The notes under the pieces were generated by a model, which saw nothing but the letters and a program-made list of their open reading frames with translations, was not told the DNA's origin and searched no databases. Shown one piece after another: positions 17,051 to 25,299 of a stretch of DNA of 64,000 nucleotides (its first letter is position 1; each line of letters starts with the position of its first letter). The position numbers and the translations under genes are program-made. This stretch comes from Comamonas sp. KCTC 72670 (GTDB taxonomy: Bacteria; Myxococcota; Myxococcia; Myxococcales; Myxococcaceae): assembly GCA_014656495.1 (NCBI GenBank), contig BNCN01000007.1:248001-312000 (forward strand), given 5' to 3'.

Positions 17051-18256
17051 CTACTGAAGCGCCTCCAGCAACGCGGCCTGGAGCGCCCGCCGGTTCTCGG
17101 GGAAGCCCTGGTTGGGATATGGCCGGGCTCCCCCCAGGAACGTCTGATACTTCTGATACATCGGGTCCGAACGCGCCGGCTCCTGCTGGTAGAAGGCCTG
17201 GCTGGCCTGCAGCAGGTACCGAGGCGACGTTCCCTGAGGAGCATCCTCACTGAAGGCGATGAGGCTGCGCACCGCGGGGTCCTTCATGAAGTCGGTGAAG
17301 GCCTGGGCGTCCTCGGCACAGGTGCCCGTGCACTGCGCGTTGACCACCAGCGCGTCCACGAACACCGTGGGCGCGGAGCCCGTCCCCAGCGGCACCGAGA
17401 TGACCTCCGGCAGCGGCATCTCCGGGTTCGCCTGGCGCGCGAAGAAGAGGCGCTCCGTGTAGCCCATGAAGCCGTTGGCCTGCCCCATGGCGAAGCCCCT
17501 TTCCACCTGCGTGCCGTCCGAGAAGGTGCCGTCCAGACAAGGGTTCGCCCCCGACTCGAGCGTGCAGCTCTTCACCACGGTCTCGAAGGAGCTCACCGTC
17601 GGAGCGTCCAGCGGCAGCGCCAAGGCCTGGGACAGCGCGCCCGTGGGGTTCGTGTCGGCCCAGGCATCCAGGTACGACGAGGGCAACGTCCAGCTGCCGC
17701 TGTAGTTCGCCGTCAGGGGGATGGCGACCGGCGCGTAGTCGGAGAGGATCTGGACCAGGGATGCACCATCCGTGGCCGAGGAGAGGTCCGGGCTGTGTGA
17801 GTAGACGACGTAGCTGCACAGGTAGGTCGGCACGCCATAGCTCTGGCCCGAGATGGTGACGGCCTGCTCCGCCGCGGGATGCGAGTCACCGGACGTCAGG
17901 GGCACCGGCCGCACCCAGCCCTTCGACACGAGGTCTCCCATGATCAACGTGTCAATCTCCACCACCTGCGCGGCATTGGACCCGCTGCCAAGCAGCTCGC
18001 TCAACTGGCCGCCCTCGTTCAGGTCATAGACGTCCAGGTTGGCGTCGAACACGATGTCCACGTCGATGTCCGTGTGCTTCCGCTCGAAGTCGGCCTCGAG
18101 CCGCTGCTTGAGGCTGGCGAAGCCGTCCCCCGCTGCGTCTGGGATGTAGGGGAAGAGGACCACTCTCAGGGGACGCGGGTCCTGCGGCTCGGGATCCGTC
18201 TCCGAGCAGGCACTCAAGGACAAGGCCAGAACCCACGGCAAGGCTCTCCAATGCAT
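17051..18256 (-). CDS. Thiaminase I-like (thiamine pyridinylase) lipoprotein
   Basis: The N-terminus is a short lipoprotein signal with lipobox LSAC (Cys17), so the protein (401 aa) should be exported and lipid-anchored. The rest has the periplasmic-binding-protein fold. Line-up with thiaminase I from memory is good: LRVVLFPYIPD after the linker, VVEIDTLIMGDLVSKGWVRP, then YGVPTYLCSYVVY with Cys147 at the place of the catalytic cysteine, GFMGYTERLFF with Glu268 at the place of the catalytic glutamate, VFVDALVVNAQC, and PRYLLQASQAFYQ near the end. The Cys-to-Glu distance (121 residues) is close to that in the Bacillus enzyme (about 128). Thiaminase I replaces the thiazole of thiamine with another nucleophile. 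A plain sugar-type solute-binding protein is the alternative, but no permease or ATPase gene is nearby. The ATG has GGAG seven bases upstream. Confidence 0.65.
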   Translation of the reverse strand: MHWRALPWVLALSLSACSETDPEPQDPRPLRVVLFPYIPDAAGDGFASLKQRLEADFERKHTDIDVDIVFDANLDVYDLNEGGQLSELLGSGSNAAQVVEIDTLIMGDLVSKGWVRPVPLTSGDSHPAAEQAVTISGQSYGVPTYLCSYVVYSHSPDLSSATDGASLVQILSDYAPVAIPLTANYSGSWTLPSSYLDAWADTNPTGALSQALALPLDAPTVSSFETVVKSCTLESGANPCLDGTFSDGTQVERGFAMGQANGFMGYTERLFFARQANPEMPLPEVISVPLGTGSAPTVFVDALVVNAQCTGTCAEDAQAFTDFMKDPAVRSLIAFSEDAPQGTSPRYLLQASQAFYQQEPARSDPMYQKYQTFLGGARPYPNQGFPENRRALQAALLEALQ

Positions 18257-18584
18257 GACAAGACTCCAACAAATTGAGAGGGACCGCCCCGCACGGCTGC
18301 GGGTACGGGATGGACGCGGAGTCTACCACGCCACACTGTCAGTCAGTCCGCTTCTCACATCTGCTGGCATGGCCCCGTGGCACACAGCCATGGGGGCTCG
18401 TCCCTGCATGACACGCAACAAAAATCGCGAGAGCGTCGAAGCCCAGACACTCCTGAAACAAAACCAGCGGGGGCTGGCTTGAGCCGCAATCACAAACAGC
18501 CGCATAACAACAATGCCATCCCCAAGCCATATCACTCACCCCTGCAAGGGGAAGGCGTTCATCTACCCGTAAAGGAGCAAAGTC
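18257..18584. promoter_or_regulatory. Divergent promoter region between the thiaminase-like and Cys-rich genes
   Basis: The 328-bp gap is lower in GC than its flanks, especially 18410-18540, and must hold promoters for both genes. A hairpin of about nine pairs with a five-base loop lies at 18371-18397 (GGCCCCGTGGC against GCCATGGGGGC, with one wobble and one mismatch). The ribosome site AAAGGAG for the rightward gene is at 18571-18577. I see no convincing -35/-10 or sigma-54 match. Confidence 0.4.
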
Positions 18585-19094
18585 ATGCTTGGAACCCTTA
18601 CCCGCGTCGTGGGACTGGCCTCTCTGCTCTTCGTGGCCAGCAACGTGGAGGCCGCCGTCGAGAAGAAGGTCATTCACATGACCGTCTACAGCGAAACAGG
18701 CGAGAGCGCGGCGTTTCGCGCCATTGACGGCCAGCCCGTCATCGCCACCAACGACACGCTGAAGATGTCCTACCGGATCGTCCCGGAGGTCATCGGCGAG
18801 GACACGGTCCGCTACACCATCTACAACGGCTACGACCTGGACAACGCGGCCCCCATCGAGGTCATCGAGGCCCGGCCGGACGGCAAGATTCACCACGGCC
18901 TTCGCGCCGCCTTCAAGGTCTCCGTGACGACCATCGACGAACAGGCGCTGGACACCTATCCGCTCGAGGCGCCATCCGTCGACAAGGCCAAGTGCTGTGT
19001 GACGTGCGGCGGTTGGCGCTACTGCTGTACTCCCGCCTCCGGCTACTGCTGCACCATTTCGACCTCTTGCAGAAACTGCCGCGTCTGTAACTGA
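18585..19094 (+). CDS. Secreted cysteine-rich protein of unknown function
   Basis: The start is well supported by AAAGGAG seven bases upstream. Residues 1-23 form a Sec signal (VGLASLLFVAS core) with cleavage likely after VEA. The mature middle part (residues about 25-130) looks like a beta-rich domain (KVIHMTVYSETGESAAF, VRYTIYNGYDLDN, IHHGLRAAFKVSV). The last 33 residues hold ten cysteines, at 137, 138, 141, 147, 148, 155, 156, 162, 165 and 168, three of them as CC pairs. Such spacing suggests a disulfide-locked or metal-binding knob. I do not recognise the family. It is monocistronic, transcribed away from the thiaminase-like lipoprotein gene, and ends in a strong hairpin. A predation, adhesion or toxin-like role is possible but unproven. 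Confidence 0.7.
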   Translation: MLGTLTRVVGLASLLFVASNVEAAVEKKVIHMTVYSETGESAAFRAIDGQPVIATNDTLKMSYRIVPEVIGEDTVRYTIYNGYDLDNAAPIEVIEARPDGKIHHGLRAAFKVSVTTIDEQALDTYPLEAPSVDKAKCCVTCGGWRYCCTPASGYCCTISTSCRNCRVCN

Positions 19095-19111
19095 GGCTCC
19101 AGGCCGGCTTC

Positions 19112-19140
19112 TCCGCGCGAGACGACACGCCTCGCGCGGA
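19112..19140. terminator. Hairpin between convergent genes
   Basis: TCCGCGCGAG (19112-19121) pairs perfectly with CTCGCGCGGA (19131-19140) over a nine-base loop. It lies between the stop of the Cys-rich gene (19094) and the stop of the minus-strand PKS (19163), so it may serve both strands. There is no T-run on either side. Confidence 0.5.
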
Positions 19141-19162
19141 GGACTCCGGGTGAGGTTCGGGT

Positions 19163-22100
19163 TCAGAGGGGTCGCCCGACGAGCTCCCCGCCAATCGCGT
19201 CCCACGCCTCCCAACGGATGGTGGTCGCGGGAAGCCCTGCCATCCGCCGATGGTGCGCGAGCGCCTCGAGGAACTGGTTCCCCGCGGCGCATGGGGCCAG
19301 CCCGGAGGCCCCCCTCCGCGTCGAGGTCGAGGAGACCAACACGAAGAAATCGAGTTCGCGCCCTCGCGTCAGCTCATGCAGCACCCAGCCCCCGAGCACC
19401 TTCGGCCTCAGCATCGCCGCAGCGTCCAGGTCCTCCAGCGTGCATTCGGTGGGGAGCGCGGCGGCGTGAATCACTCCGCGCAAGGGCGGGAGCGTCGCTG
19501 ACAGGTAGACGAGGTGCGCCGCCATCCGGTCCCGGTCCGCCACGTCCACCGACACCGGGGTGACCGTCGCCCCCCGCGCCCTGAGCGACGCAAGCGTCTC
19601 ACGTCGGCGCGCTGAACCCGGATCGCCTGCATCGGACACACTGTTCCGGCCCGACAACACCAGGTGCCGGGCCCCTCGCTCCACCAACCAACGTGCGACC
19701 TTCAGCACCGGCTCACCCAGCCCTCCTGACACCAGGTACGTCGCATCCGCGCGCAAGCGTGGCAGCTCGCCCCCTACCCCCATCCGCACCCGAGCGTTGC
19801 GGGGCACGAGCACCCGGCCTTCGCGGAGGGCGAACTGGTCCTCACCGTCGGTGCCCGACGAGGAAATCTCCCGAAGCACCGTGGCGAGCTCATGGGCCGA
19901 GGCCAAGGGCGGCAGGTCGATGAGCCCTCCCCACACGTCTGGCTGTTCCAGGGCCAGGCTCCGGCCCAGGCCCCAGAGCGGCGCCTGAGCCAGCGACACG
20001 GGCTCCGTACCGGTCCCCGTGACTTGAGCCCCCCGGGTGACCATCCAAAGCCTCGCGCGCCCGCGCACCGCGGTGAGCGCATCCCTGAGATGCAACGCGG
20101 CCACCGTGGACGCCGGGACGCCGGCCTCCGCCATGGCACCGAGTCCCTCATCGAGTCCCCAGAGAAAGAGCGCTCGGCGCGCGTGTTTCGCGCACGGGGT
20201 GGGGACCTCGCGCAGCAAGCGCGCCAGGTCTTCGGGGCGCTTGGAATCCACCACGAACCGGTGCGCGTTCAGACGTCGATACGCATCCCCCGCCGTCACG
20301 ATGACGCTGGGGGCCCCCTCACGCCGCAACATCTCCGCGAACGCGGTGCCCCAGCCGCCCCGGTCGGCGAAGATGAGCCACTCCGCGGAGACGGCCCGCG
20401 ACGGCACCGCCGGACGCTCTTCCCAGCGCACTGCGCTGACCCCATCCTTCGCCTGGGCTTCTCCCAACAACTCGAGAAGCCGCTCCGCCGCCACGCGCCG
20501 CAGCCGCACGCCCCGGGCGACCGCCACCACCCGGCCATCCCCATCCAGTAACGTCAGGGTCCCCCTGCGCTCATCCCGCTGCGCCGCATGCGAAACGGAG
20601 ACGTGAGCCCACTGAACGTCCGCCCGACCCGGGACGCATTCGAACGACTCGATGCCCAACGGAATGAAGCGCGCGACTTGATCCGACGCAGCGGCCATCG
20701 CGACCGCCAACGTCTGCAGCCCCGCGTCCAGCAGCGCGGGATGCAACTGATAGCGAGACGCCTCCTGAAGCCGCTCCGCCGAGAGCGCCACTCGCCCCAG
20801 CGCCTCGCCTGGCCACCGCCACGCCTCGCCCAATGTCCGCAGCGGTTCGCCGTACTGGACGCCGCAACGCTCCAGCTCACCGTAGACCTCCGCGCCCGGA
20901 ACATGCTGCGCACACCGCGAGCGCACTGACTCGAGGGACTCGTGCGTCGGCAACGCCGAGTTCAGCGGCTGGAGCTGCCCCTGGCAGTGCCGGACCCACC
21001 CCGGCTCCGGGGACGCGCCCCCCGCACCTCGGCTGTGAATCTGGAACGTGTGCTTCCCCCCGATGGCGGAAGACAGATGCACCTGGACGACTCGCCGGGC
21101 GTCGCCCTTCAACACCAGGGCCTCCTCGAACGCCACGCTCGAGAGCGCCCGACCGCCCACGCCCAGCGCCTCCGCGGCGGCGCTCAGCGCGAGCTCGATG
21201 AGCGCCGACGCGGGGACGACGACGATGCCCCCCAGCCGATGCGCGCCGAGCCAGGGCAGCGCGGTGCTGCTCAGCTCCAACTCGAAGATGTGGCCGTCGA
21301 CGCCGTGCGCCACACGCACCGGCCTGCCCTTGAGGGACGTCACCGCTTCGACAACCGACGCCGTCGGTGTCGCGTCGAGCCAGGTCCCTTGGTGCTGCCA
21401 CGGATAGGAAGGCAAAGCCGTCAGCCGTCCTCCCGCCGGGAAGAGCCGCCGCCACTGCACGGGGTTCCCCGCGCGGTACAGCGCGCCCATGGACTCCAGC
21501 AGGACCGTCCGCTCCTGCTCGTCCCGGCGCAAGGACGCGAGCGTCAGGCCTTCCCTGCCCGCATGCCGCAGGCAGCGCTCGACCGCGGACATGAGGATGG
21601 GATGCGGGCTCATCTCCATGAAGACCGCGTGCCCATCCTCCGCGAGCTTCTCGATGGCCTCCGAGAGCAACACCGGCTCACGGAGGTCTCGAACCCAGTA
21701 CGCGGCGTCGAGGCCCGAACCATCGCAAGCCGTCCCGCTCACGGTGGAGATGATGGGGACCGACGCGGGCCTTGGCCGAACGTGAGCGAGGACGGACAGG
21801 AGCTCATCTCGCAGCGCATTGTTCGAGGCCACGTTTGCATCGCGGTCCGCCGGTGCCTTGCGTGCGTCCTCCAGCGGAGGCTCGGTCGCCACCATCGCGC
21901 CCTGGCTCCTGATGCGCCCAAGCAGTTGGCTGCGCAGGCAGATGATGGCCACCGCGTCCTCCAGGGAGAGCGCGCCCGCTACCTGCGCCGCGGCCACCTC
22001 GCCCATGTCGTGCCCCAGCACCGCGTCGGGCTCGACGCCCCAAGAGCGCCAGAGCGCCGACAACCCCAGCGACAGGGCGAAGAGCACCGGCTGGACGACG

Positions 22101-23911
22101 TCGATTTCGTGGAGCCGGGACGCCTCAGGGGACGCGCGCAACATCTCGACCAGACGCCAGGACACGTGAGGCCGCAGGGCCTCGTCGATGCGCTCCAAGA
22201 CCTCCCGGAACACAGGCTCCTGTTCGAAGAGCTGCTGGCCCATCCCAAGCCACTGGGAGCCCTGCCCTGGGAACACGAAGGTCAGCTTGCGCCGCGTGTT
22301 CGTCTTCGCCGCGACGGGCACAGGGCCGTCCTCGGCGAACTCACGAAGCTGGGCCGAGAGTGACGCGGGAGACTCACCCGCGAAGGCGACGCGGTATGCG
22401 TGATGCGTCCGCCGCAGCGCGGCCGTGAAACAGACATCCCGCAGCGACACGTCCGGCGCCGCCTCGAGAAAGTCCGCGTACCGTCGAGCCAACGCCTGGA
22501 GTGCGGCGGGCGAACGCGCCGACAGCGGGAGCAGGTACGCGCCCTTCTCCCGTGCGACAGACGCCATGGGCGCCACGGGCGGCTCTTCCAGAATCACGTG
22601 CGCGTTTGTCCCGCTGATGCCGAACGAGCTCACCGCGCCCCGGCGCTTGCGGACCTCGCGAACGGGCCACGGGTGCAGCTTCGTGGGCAGGGTGATGGAC
22701 GCACCACCGAAGTCGACGCGCGGCTTCAGACGCGGGAGGTGCGCGAGCGGGGGGACGGCCTCGTGTTGCAGCGAGAGGACCATCTTGATGACGCCCGCGA
22801 GGCCCGCGGCCGACGCCAGGTGGCCGATGTTCGTCTTCGCCGACCCTATGACGAGCGACTGCTCCGCCGTGCGGCCCTGGGCGTAGACCTCATGGAGCGC
22901 CTGCCTTTCAATGAGGTCGCCCACCGAGGCGCCTGTGCCGTGGACCTCGATGCAATCGATGTCGGAGGGCTCCAGGCTCGCGTTCTGGAGCGCCTGACGG
23001 ATGAGCGCCTTCTGCGCGAGCACGTTCGGCGACGCCACGCCCGCGGACCTGCCGTCCTGATTGACGGCCGAGCCCCGGATGAGCGCGAGGATGTTGTCAC
23101 CCGCCGCGATCGCGTCCGACACGCGCTTGAGGACCACCACGCCGCAGCCCTCGCCCCGCACGCCCCCCTCGAACGTCTCGCTGGAGGCAAGCGGCGACAG
23201 GATGAGGTTGACCCCGCATGCCAGCGCCATCGAGCACTCCTGCTGACGCAGGCTCTGGACCGCCAGGTGCAAAGCCACCAGGGACGACGAACACGCGGTG
23301 TCCACCGATAGACTCGGCCCCTTGAAGTCCAGGAGGTACGACAGCCGCCCTGGCTCCACGCGGTGGTGGCCCCCCGTCACGCGGCTGGAATCACGCGCCG
23401 AAGGCTCGCCCATTGGGAGCAGCGCGCGGTCATCGCTGCACGCCCCCACGAACACACCCGTGCGGCTGCCGGCCAGCCCCGACATGTCCAGGCCAGCGTG
23501 CTCCAGCGCCTCCCATGCCACCTCCAGCAGGATTCGCTGCCGCGGGTCCATCCGCTGCGCCTCGTGCGGCGAGACGCCGAAGAAGTCCGCATCGAACCGG
23601 TCCACCCCTTCGATGAACGCGCCCCACTTCGCCCCCGGCTTCTCCAGGACCTCGGGCGCCATGCGCGCCAGGGCCTCAAGGGGCCATCGCGAGGGAGGCA
23701 TCTCGGTGACGGCGTCCACGCCGTTGCACAGGAGCTCCCAGTACGACGCCAGACTGTTCCCGCCCCCCGGAAACCGACACCCCATGCCGATGATGGCCAC
23801 CGGCTCCGAGTGAACGGCGTCCACCGCGTCCAGCCGGGACTTGAGCTCCATCGCCAGAAGCGCGAACCGCTTGGGGGAGTACATCGCAATCGTTTCCGCG
23901 AAAGTCGTCAT
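19163..23911 (-). CDS. Degenerate type I PKS: KS-AT(dead)-DH-KR(dead), no ACP
   Basis: The 1582-residue frame is intact, but several domains look disabled. KS (about 38-430) keeps Cys (DTACSSSL, near 201) and both His (EVHGTGAS, TNIGHL), yet lacks about 18 residues around the usual 'SPDGRCKTFDA' segment. AT (about 545-800) has GHDMGE where GHSxGE is expected (nucleophile Ser to Asp, near 633) and lacks about 45 residues including the catalytic-His 'ASHS' block. DH (about 870-1130) keeps HxxxGxxxxP (HRLGGIVVVP, near 889) and DAGLQ. KR (about 1330-1560) has a broken cofactor loop (SGGLGEPV) and Cys in place of the catalytic Tyr (GLAPCAAGN, near 1541). The protein stops just after the KR with no ACP. 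It stands alone, divergent from the dioxygenase gene at 24500. It may be a decaying relic kept in frame, or a repurposed KS/DH scaffold. Confidence 0.85.
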   Translation of the reverse strand: MTTFAETIAMYSPKRFALLAMELKSRLDAVDAVHSEPVAIIGMGCRFPGGGNSLASYWELLCNGVDAVTEMPPSRWPLEALARMAPEVLEKPGAKWGAFIEGVDRFDADFFGVSPHEAQRMDPRQRILLEVAWEALEHAGLDMSGLAGSRTGVFVGACSDDRALLPMGEPSARDSSRVTGGHHRVEPGRLSYLLDFKGPSLSVDTACSSSLVALHLAVQSLRQQECSMALACGVNLILSPLASSETFEGGVRGEGCGVVVLKRVSDAIAAGDNILALIRGSAVNQDGRSAGVASPNVLAQKALIRQALQNASLEPSDIDCIEVHGTGASVGDLIERQALHEVYAQGRTAEQSLVIGSAKTNIGHLASAAGLAGVIKMVLSLQHEAVPPLAHLPRLKPRVDFGGASITLPTKLHPWPVREVRKRRGAVSSFGISGTNAHVILEEPPVAPMASVAREKGAYLLPLSARSPAALQALARRYADFLEAAPDVSLRDVCFTAALRRTHHAYRVAFAGESPASLSAQLREFAEDGPVPVAAKTNTRRKLTFVFPGQGSQWLGMGQQLFEQEPVFREVLERIDEALRPHVSWRLVEMLRASPEASRLHEIDVVQPVLFALSLGLSALWRSWGVEPDAVLGHDMGEVAAAQVAGALSLEDAVAIICLRSQLLGRIRSQGAMVATEPPLEDARKAPADRDANVASNNALRDELLSVLAHVRPRPASVPIISTVSGTACDGSGLDAAYWVRDLREPVLLSEAIEKLAEDGHAVFMEMSPHPILMSAVERCLRHAGREGLTLASLRRDEQERTVLLESMGALYRAGNPVQWRRLFPAGGRLTALPSYPWQHQGTWLDATPTASVVEAVTSLKGRPVRVAHGVDGHIFELELSSTALPWLGAHRLGGIVVVPASALIELALSAAAEALGVGGRALSSVAFEEALVLKGDARRVVQVHLSSAIGGKHTFQIHSRGAGGASPEPGWVRHCQGQLQPLNSALPTHESLESVRSRCAQHVPGAEVYGELERCGVQYGEPLRTLGEAWRWPGEALGRVALSAERLQEASRYQLHPALLDAGLQTLAVAMAAASDQVARFIPLGIESFECVPGRADVQWAHVSVSHAAQRDERRGTLTLLDGDGRVVAVARGVRLRRVAAERLLELLGEAQAKDGVSAVRWEERPAVPSRAVSAEWLIFADRGGWGTAFAEMLRREGAPSVIVTAGDAYRRLNAHRFVVDSKRPEDLARLLREVPTPCAKHARRALFLWGLDEGLGAMAEAGVPASTVAALHLRDALTAVRGRARLWMVTRGAQVTGTGTEPVSLAQAPLWGLGRSLALEQPDVWGGLIDLPPLASAHELATVLREISSSGTDGEDQFALREGRVLVPRNARVRMGVGGELPRLRADATYLVSGGLGEPVLKVARWLVERGARHLVLSGRNSVSDAGDPGSARRRETLASLRARGATVTPVSVDVADRDRMAAHLVYLSATLPPLRGVIHAAALPTECTLEDLDAAAMLRPKVLGGWVLHELTRGRELDFFVLVSSTSTRRGASGLAPCAAGNQFLEALAHHRRMAGLPATTIRWEAWDAIGGELVGRPL

Positions 23912-24499
23912 GAGCCCCGCCCCATCCCCTGAGCGGACAGCCTCTCGACTGCGAGACGCGCCCGCACTCCGGGCAGACCCGCCCCCTGCGACCTGTCCTG
24001 TAATGACACTCGGACCTCTAACAGCGTCTGTTCACCGAGGAGGCGTGTCTCCCCGTGACAATCAGCTGCTCAGACGATGGTTTCTTCGCGCAACGCCCCA
24101 AGACATTCCAGGAAGCCAAGGCCCGGGACATGTCTTCAAAACCAATCAACCCAGAAGGACCCCGCTGTCGTGACACCCAGACGGGCCTGTGCGCGGATTT
24201 CCTCCCAGCCCTTTATTTCGAGGAATCCGCACAACCCATACACAAAAACCACGGCGGGTTCCCAGCGTCCCCCGGGGCCAGTCCCCTCGGGATTCCACCA
24301 GCAAACGCAAAGAACAGGTGGTGTATGGCGCCCATCATCTGCCTCTCCCCCCGGGGCAGATGCGAGGCGGGAGGCGAGGCACGTCGTGCGGGCTCGTCCC
24401 CGCGGCAGGCCTTGCGCCGCCGCACATGATGGGACTTTTTTGTCAGGCGCCCGGCGCCATTTCGTCCGCGGCCCCGACCCGCGTCCCGGAGACAAGCCC
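23912..24499. promoter_or_regulatory. 588-bp divergent intergenic region
   Basis: The region separates the degenerate PKS (leftward) and the dioxygenase gene (rightward). I see no supported gene: the frame open from 24077 has no ribosome site and poor codon usage before 24500. Inverted repeats present are AACAG-CGT-CTGTT at 24020-24032 and CATCTGCC (24336-24343) against GGCAGATG (24355-24362). A run of six T residues lies near 24435. No promoter can be named with confidence. Confidence 0.35.
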
Positions 24500-25282
24500 A
24501 TGGAACTCTCACCCCAGGAAGTCGAACAATTCGTCGAAGAGGGATTCGTTCGTGTGAACCAGGCCTTTCCCCGTGAGTTGGCGGACGCGGGACGTGACCT
24601 GCTCTGGCGCGACACGGGCTGCAGGCCGGATGACCCCGCCACGTGGAAGCACCCCGTCATCCGGCTTGGCGACTACGCGCAGGAGCCATTCCGGCTCGCG
24701 GTGAATACGCCCCGCCTGCGCGCCGCCTACGACGAGTTGGTGGGCCCCGGACGCTGGCTCCCCCGTGGCAGCCTGGGCACCTTCCCCGTGCGCTTTCCCA
24801 GCCCGGATGCGCCGGGAGACGACGGCTGGCACGTCGACGCCAGCTTCCCCGGCAAGGACCCGGGCTCCTTCTTCGACTGGAGGGCGAACGTGGTATCGCG
24901 AGGCCGGGCCTTGCTGATGCTCTTCCTCTTCTCTGACGTGGGGGACGAGGACGCCCCCACCCGCCTCCGCGTGGGTTCACACCAGGACGTCGCGCGGCTG
25001 CTGGAGCCCGAAGGCGACGCGGGGCTGTCGTTCATGGAGCTCGCCGGGAAGCTGGACGTGACCGCCCACCGCGAGCTCGCGTTCGCCACGGGCGAGGCTG
25101 GCACCGTGTACCTGTGCCATCCCTTCCTGGTGCACGCGGCGCAGCCTCATCGCGGCACCCGGCCCAAGTTCATGGCGCAGCCACCGCTGCTCGCCTCCGG
25201 CGCCTTCCAGGTCCGCCGGACGGACGGCCTGGACTCCCCGCTCGAACGCTCCATCCGGCGGGCGTTGGAGCGGACCGCGTGA
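24500..25282 (+). CDS. Phytanoyl-CoA dioxygenase (PhyH)-family Fe(II)/2-oxoglutarate oxygenase
   Basis: The start at 24500 has GGAGA seven bases upstream and opens with MELSPQEVEQFVEEGFVRV, the usual PhyH beginning; the frame upstream to 24077 is non-coding. The 260-residue protein has the iron-binding HxD in GWHVDASF (His near 111, Asp near 113), a distal His in FLVHAAQPHRG (near 212) and the 2-oxoglutarate arginine just after (GTRPK). The family hydroxylates small molecules or carrier-bound acyl/aminoacyl groups. It lies between the degenerate PKS and the GMC oxidoreductase, and its stop is 17 bases from the stop of the latter, convergent. Tailoring of the PKS/NRPS product is a reasonable guess. 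Confidence 0.8.
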   Translation: MELSPQEVEQFVEEGFVRVNQAFPRELADAGRDLLWRDTGCRPDDPATWKHPVIRLGDYAQEPFRLAVNTPRLRAAYDELVGPGRWLPRGSLGTFPVRFPSPDAPGDDGWHVDASFPGKDPGSFFDWRANVVSRGRALLMLFLFSDVGDEDAPTRLRVGSHQDVARLLEPEGDAGLSFMELAGKLDVTAHRELAFATGEAGTVYLCHPFLVHAAQPHRGTRPKFMAQPPLLASGAFQVRRTDGLDSPLERSIRRALERTA

Positions 25283-25299
25283 CGCGGGCGTCGCGCTGA

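Noticed and set aside
17051-18256. Ordinary sugar-type ABC solute-binding lipoprotein
   Set aside because: No permease or ATPase gene is adjacent, and the Cys and Glu positions match thiaminase I; kept only as an alternative.
24077-24499. N-terminal extension of the PhyH gene
   Set aside because: No ribosome site, no family similarity and poor third-position GC; the PhyH fold begins at MELSPQEVEQF (24500).
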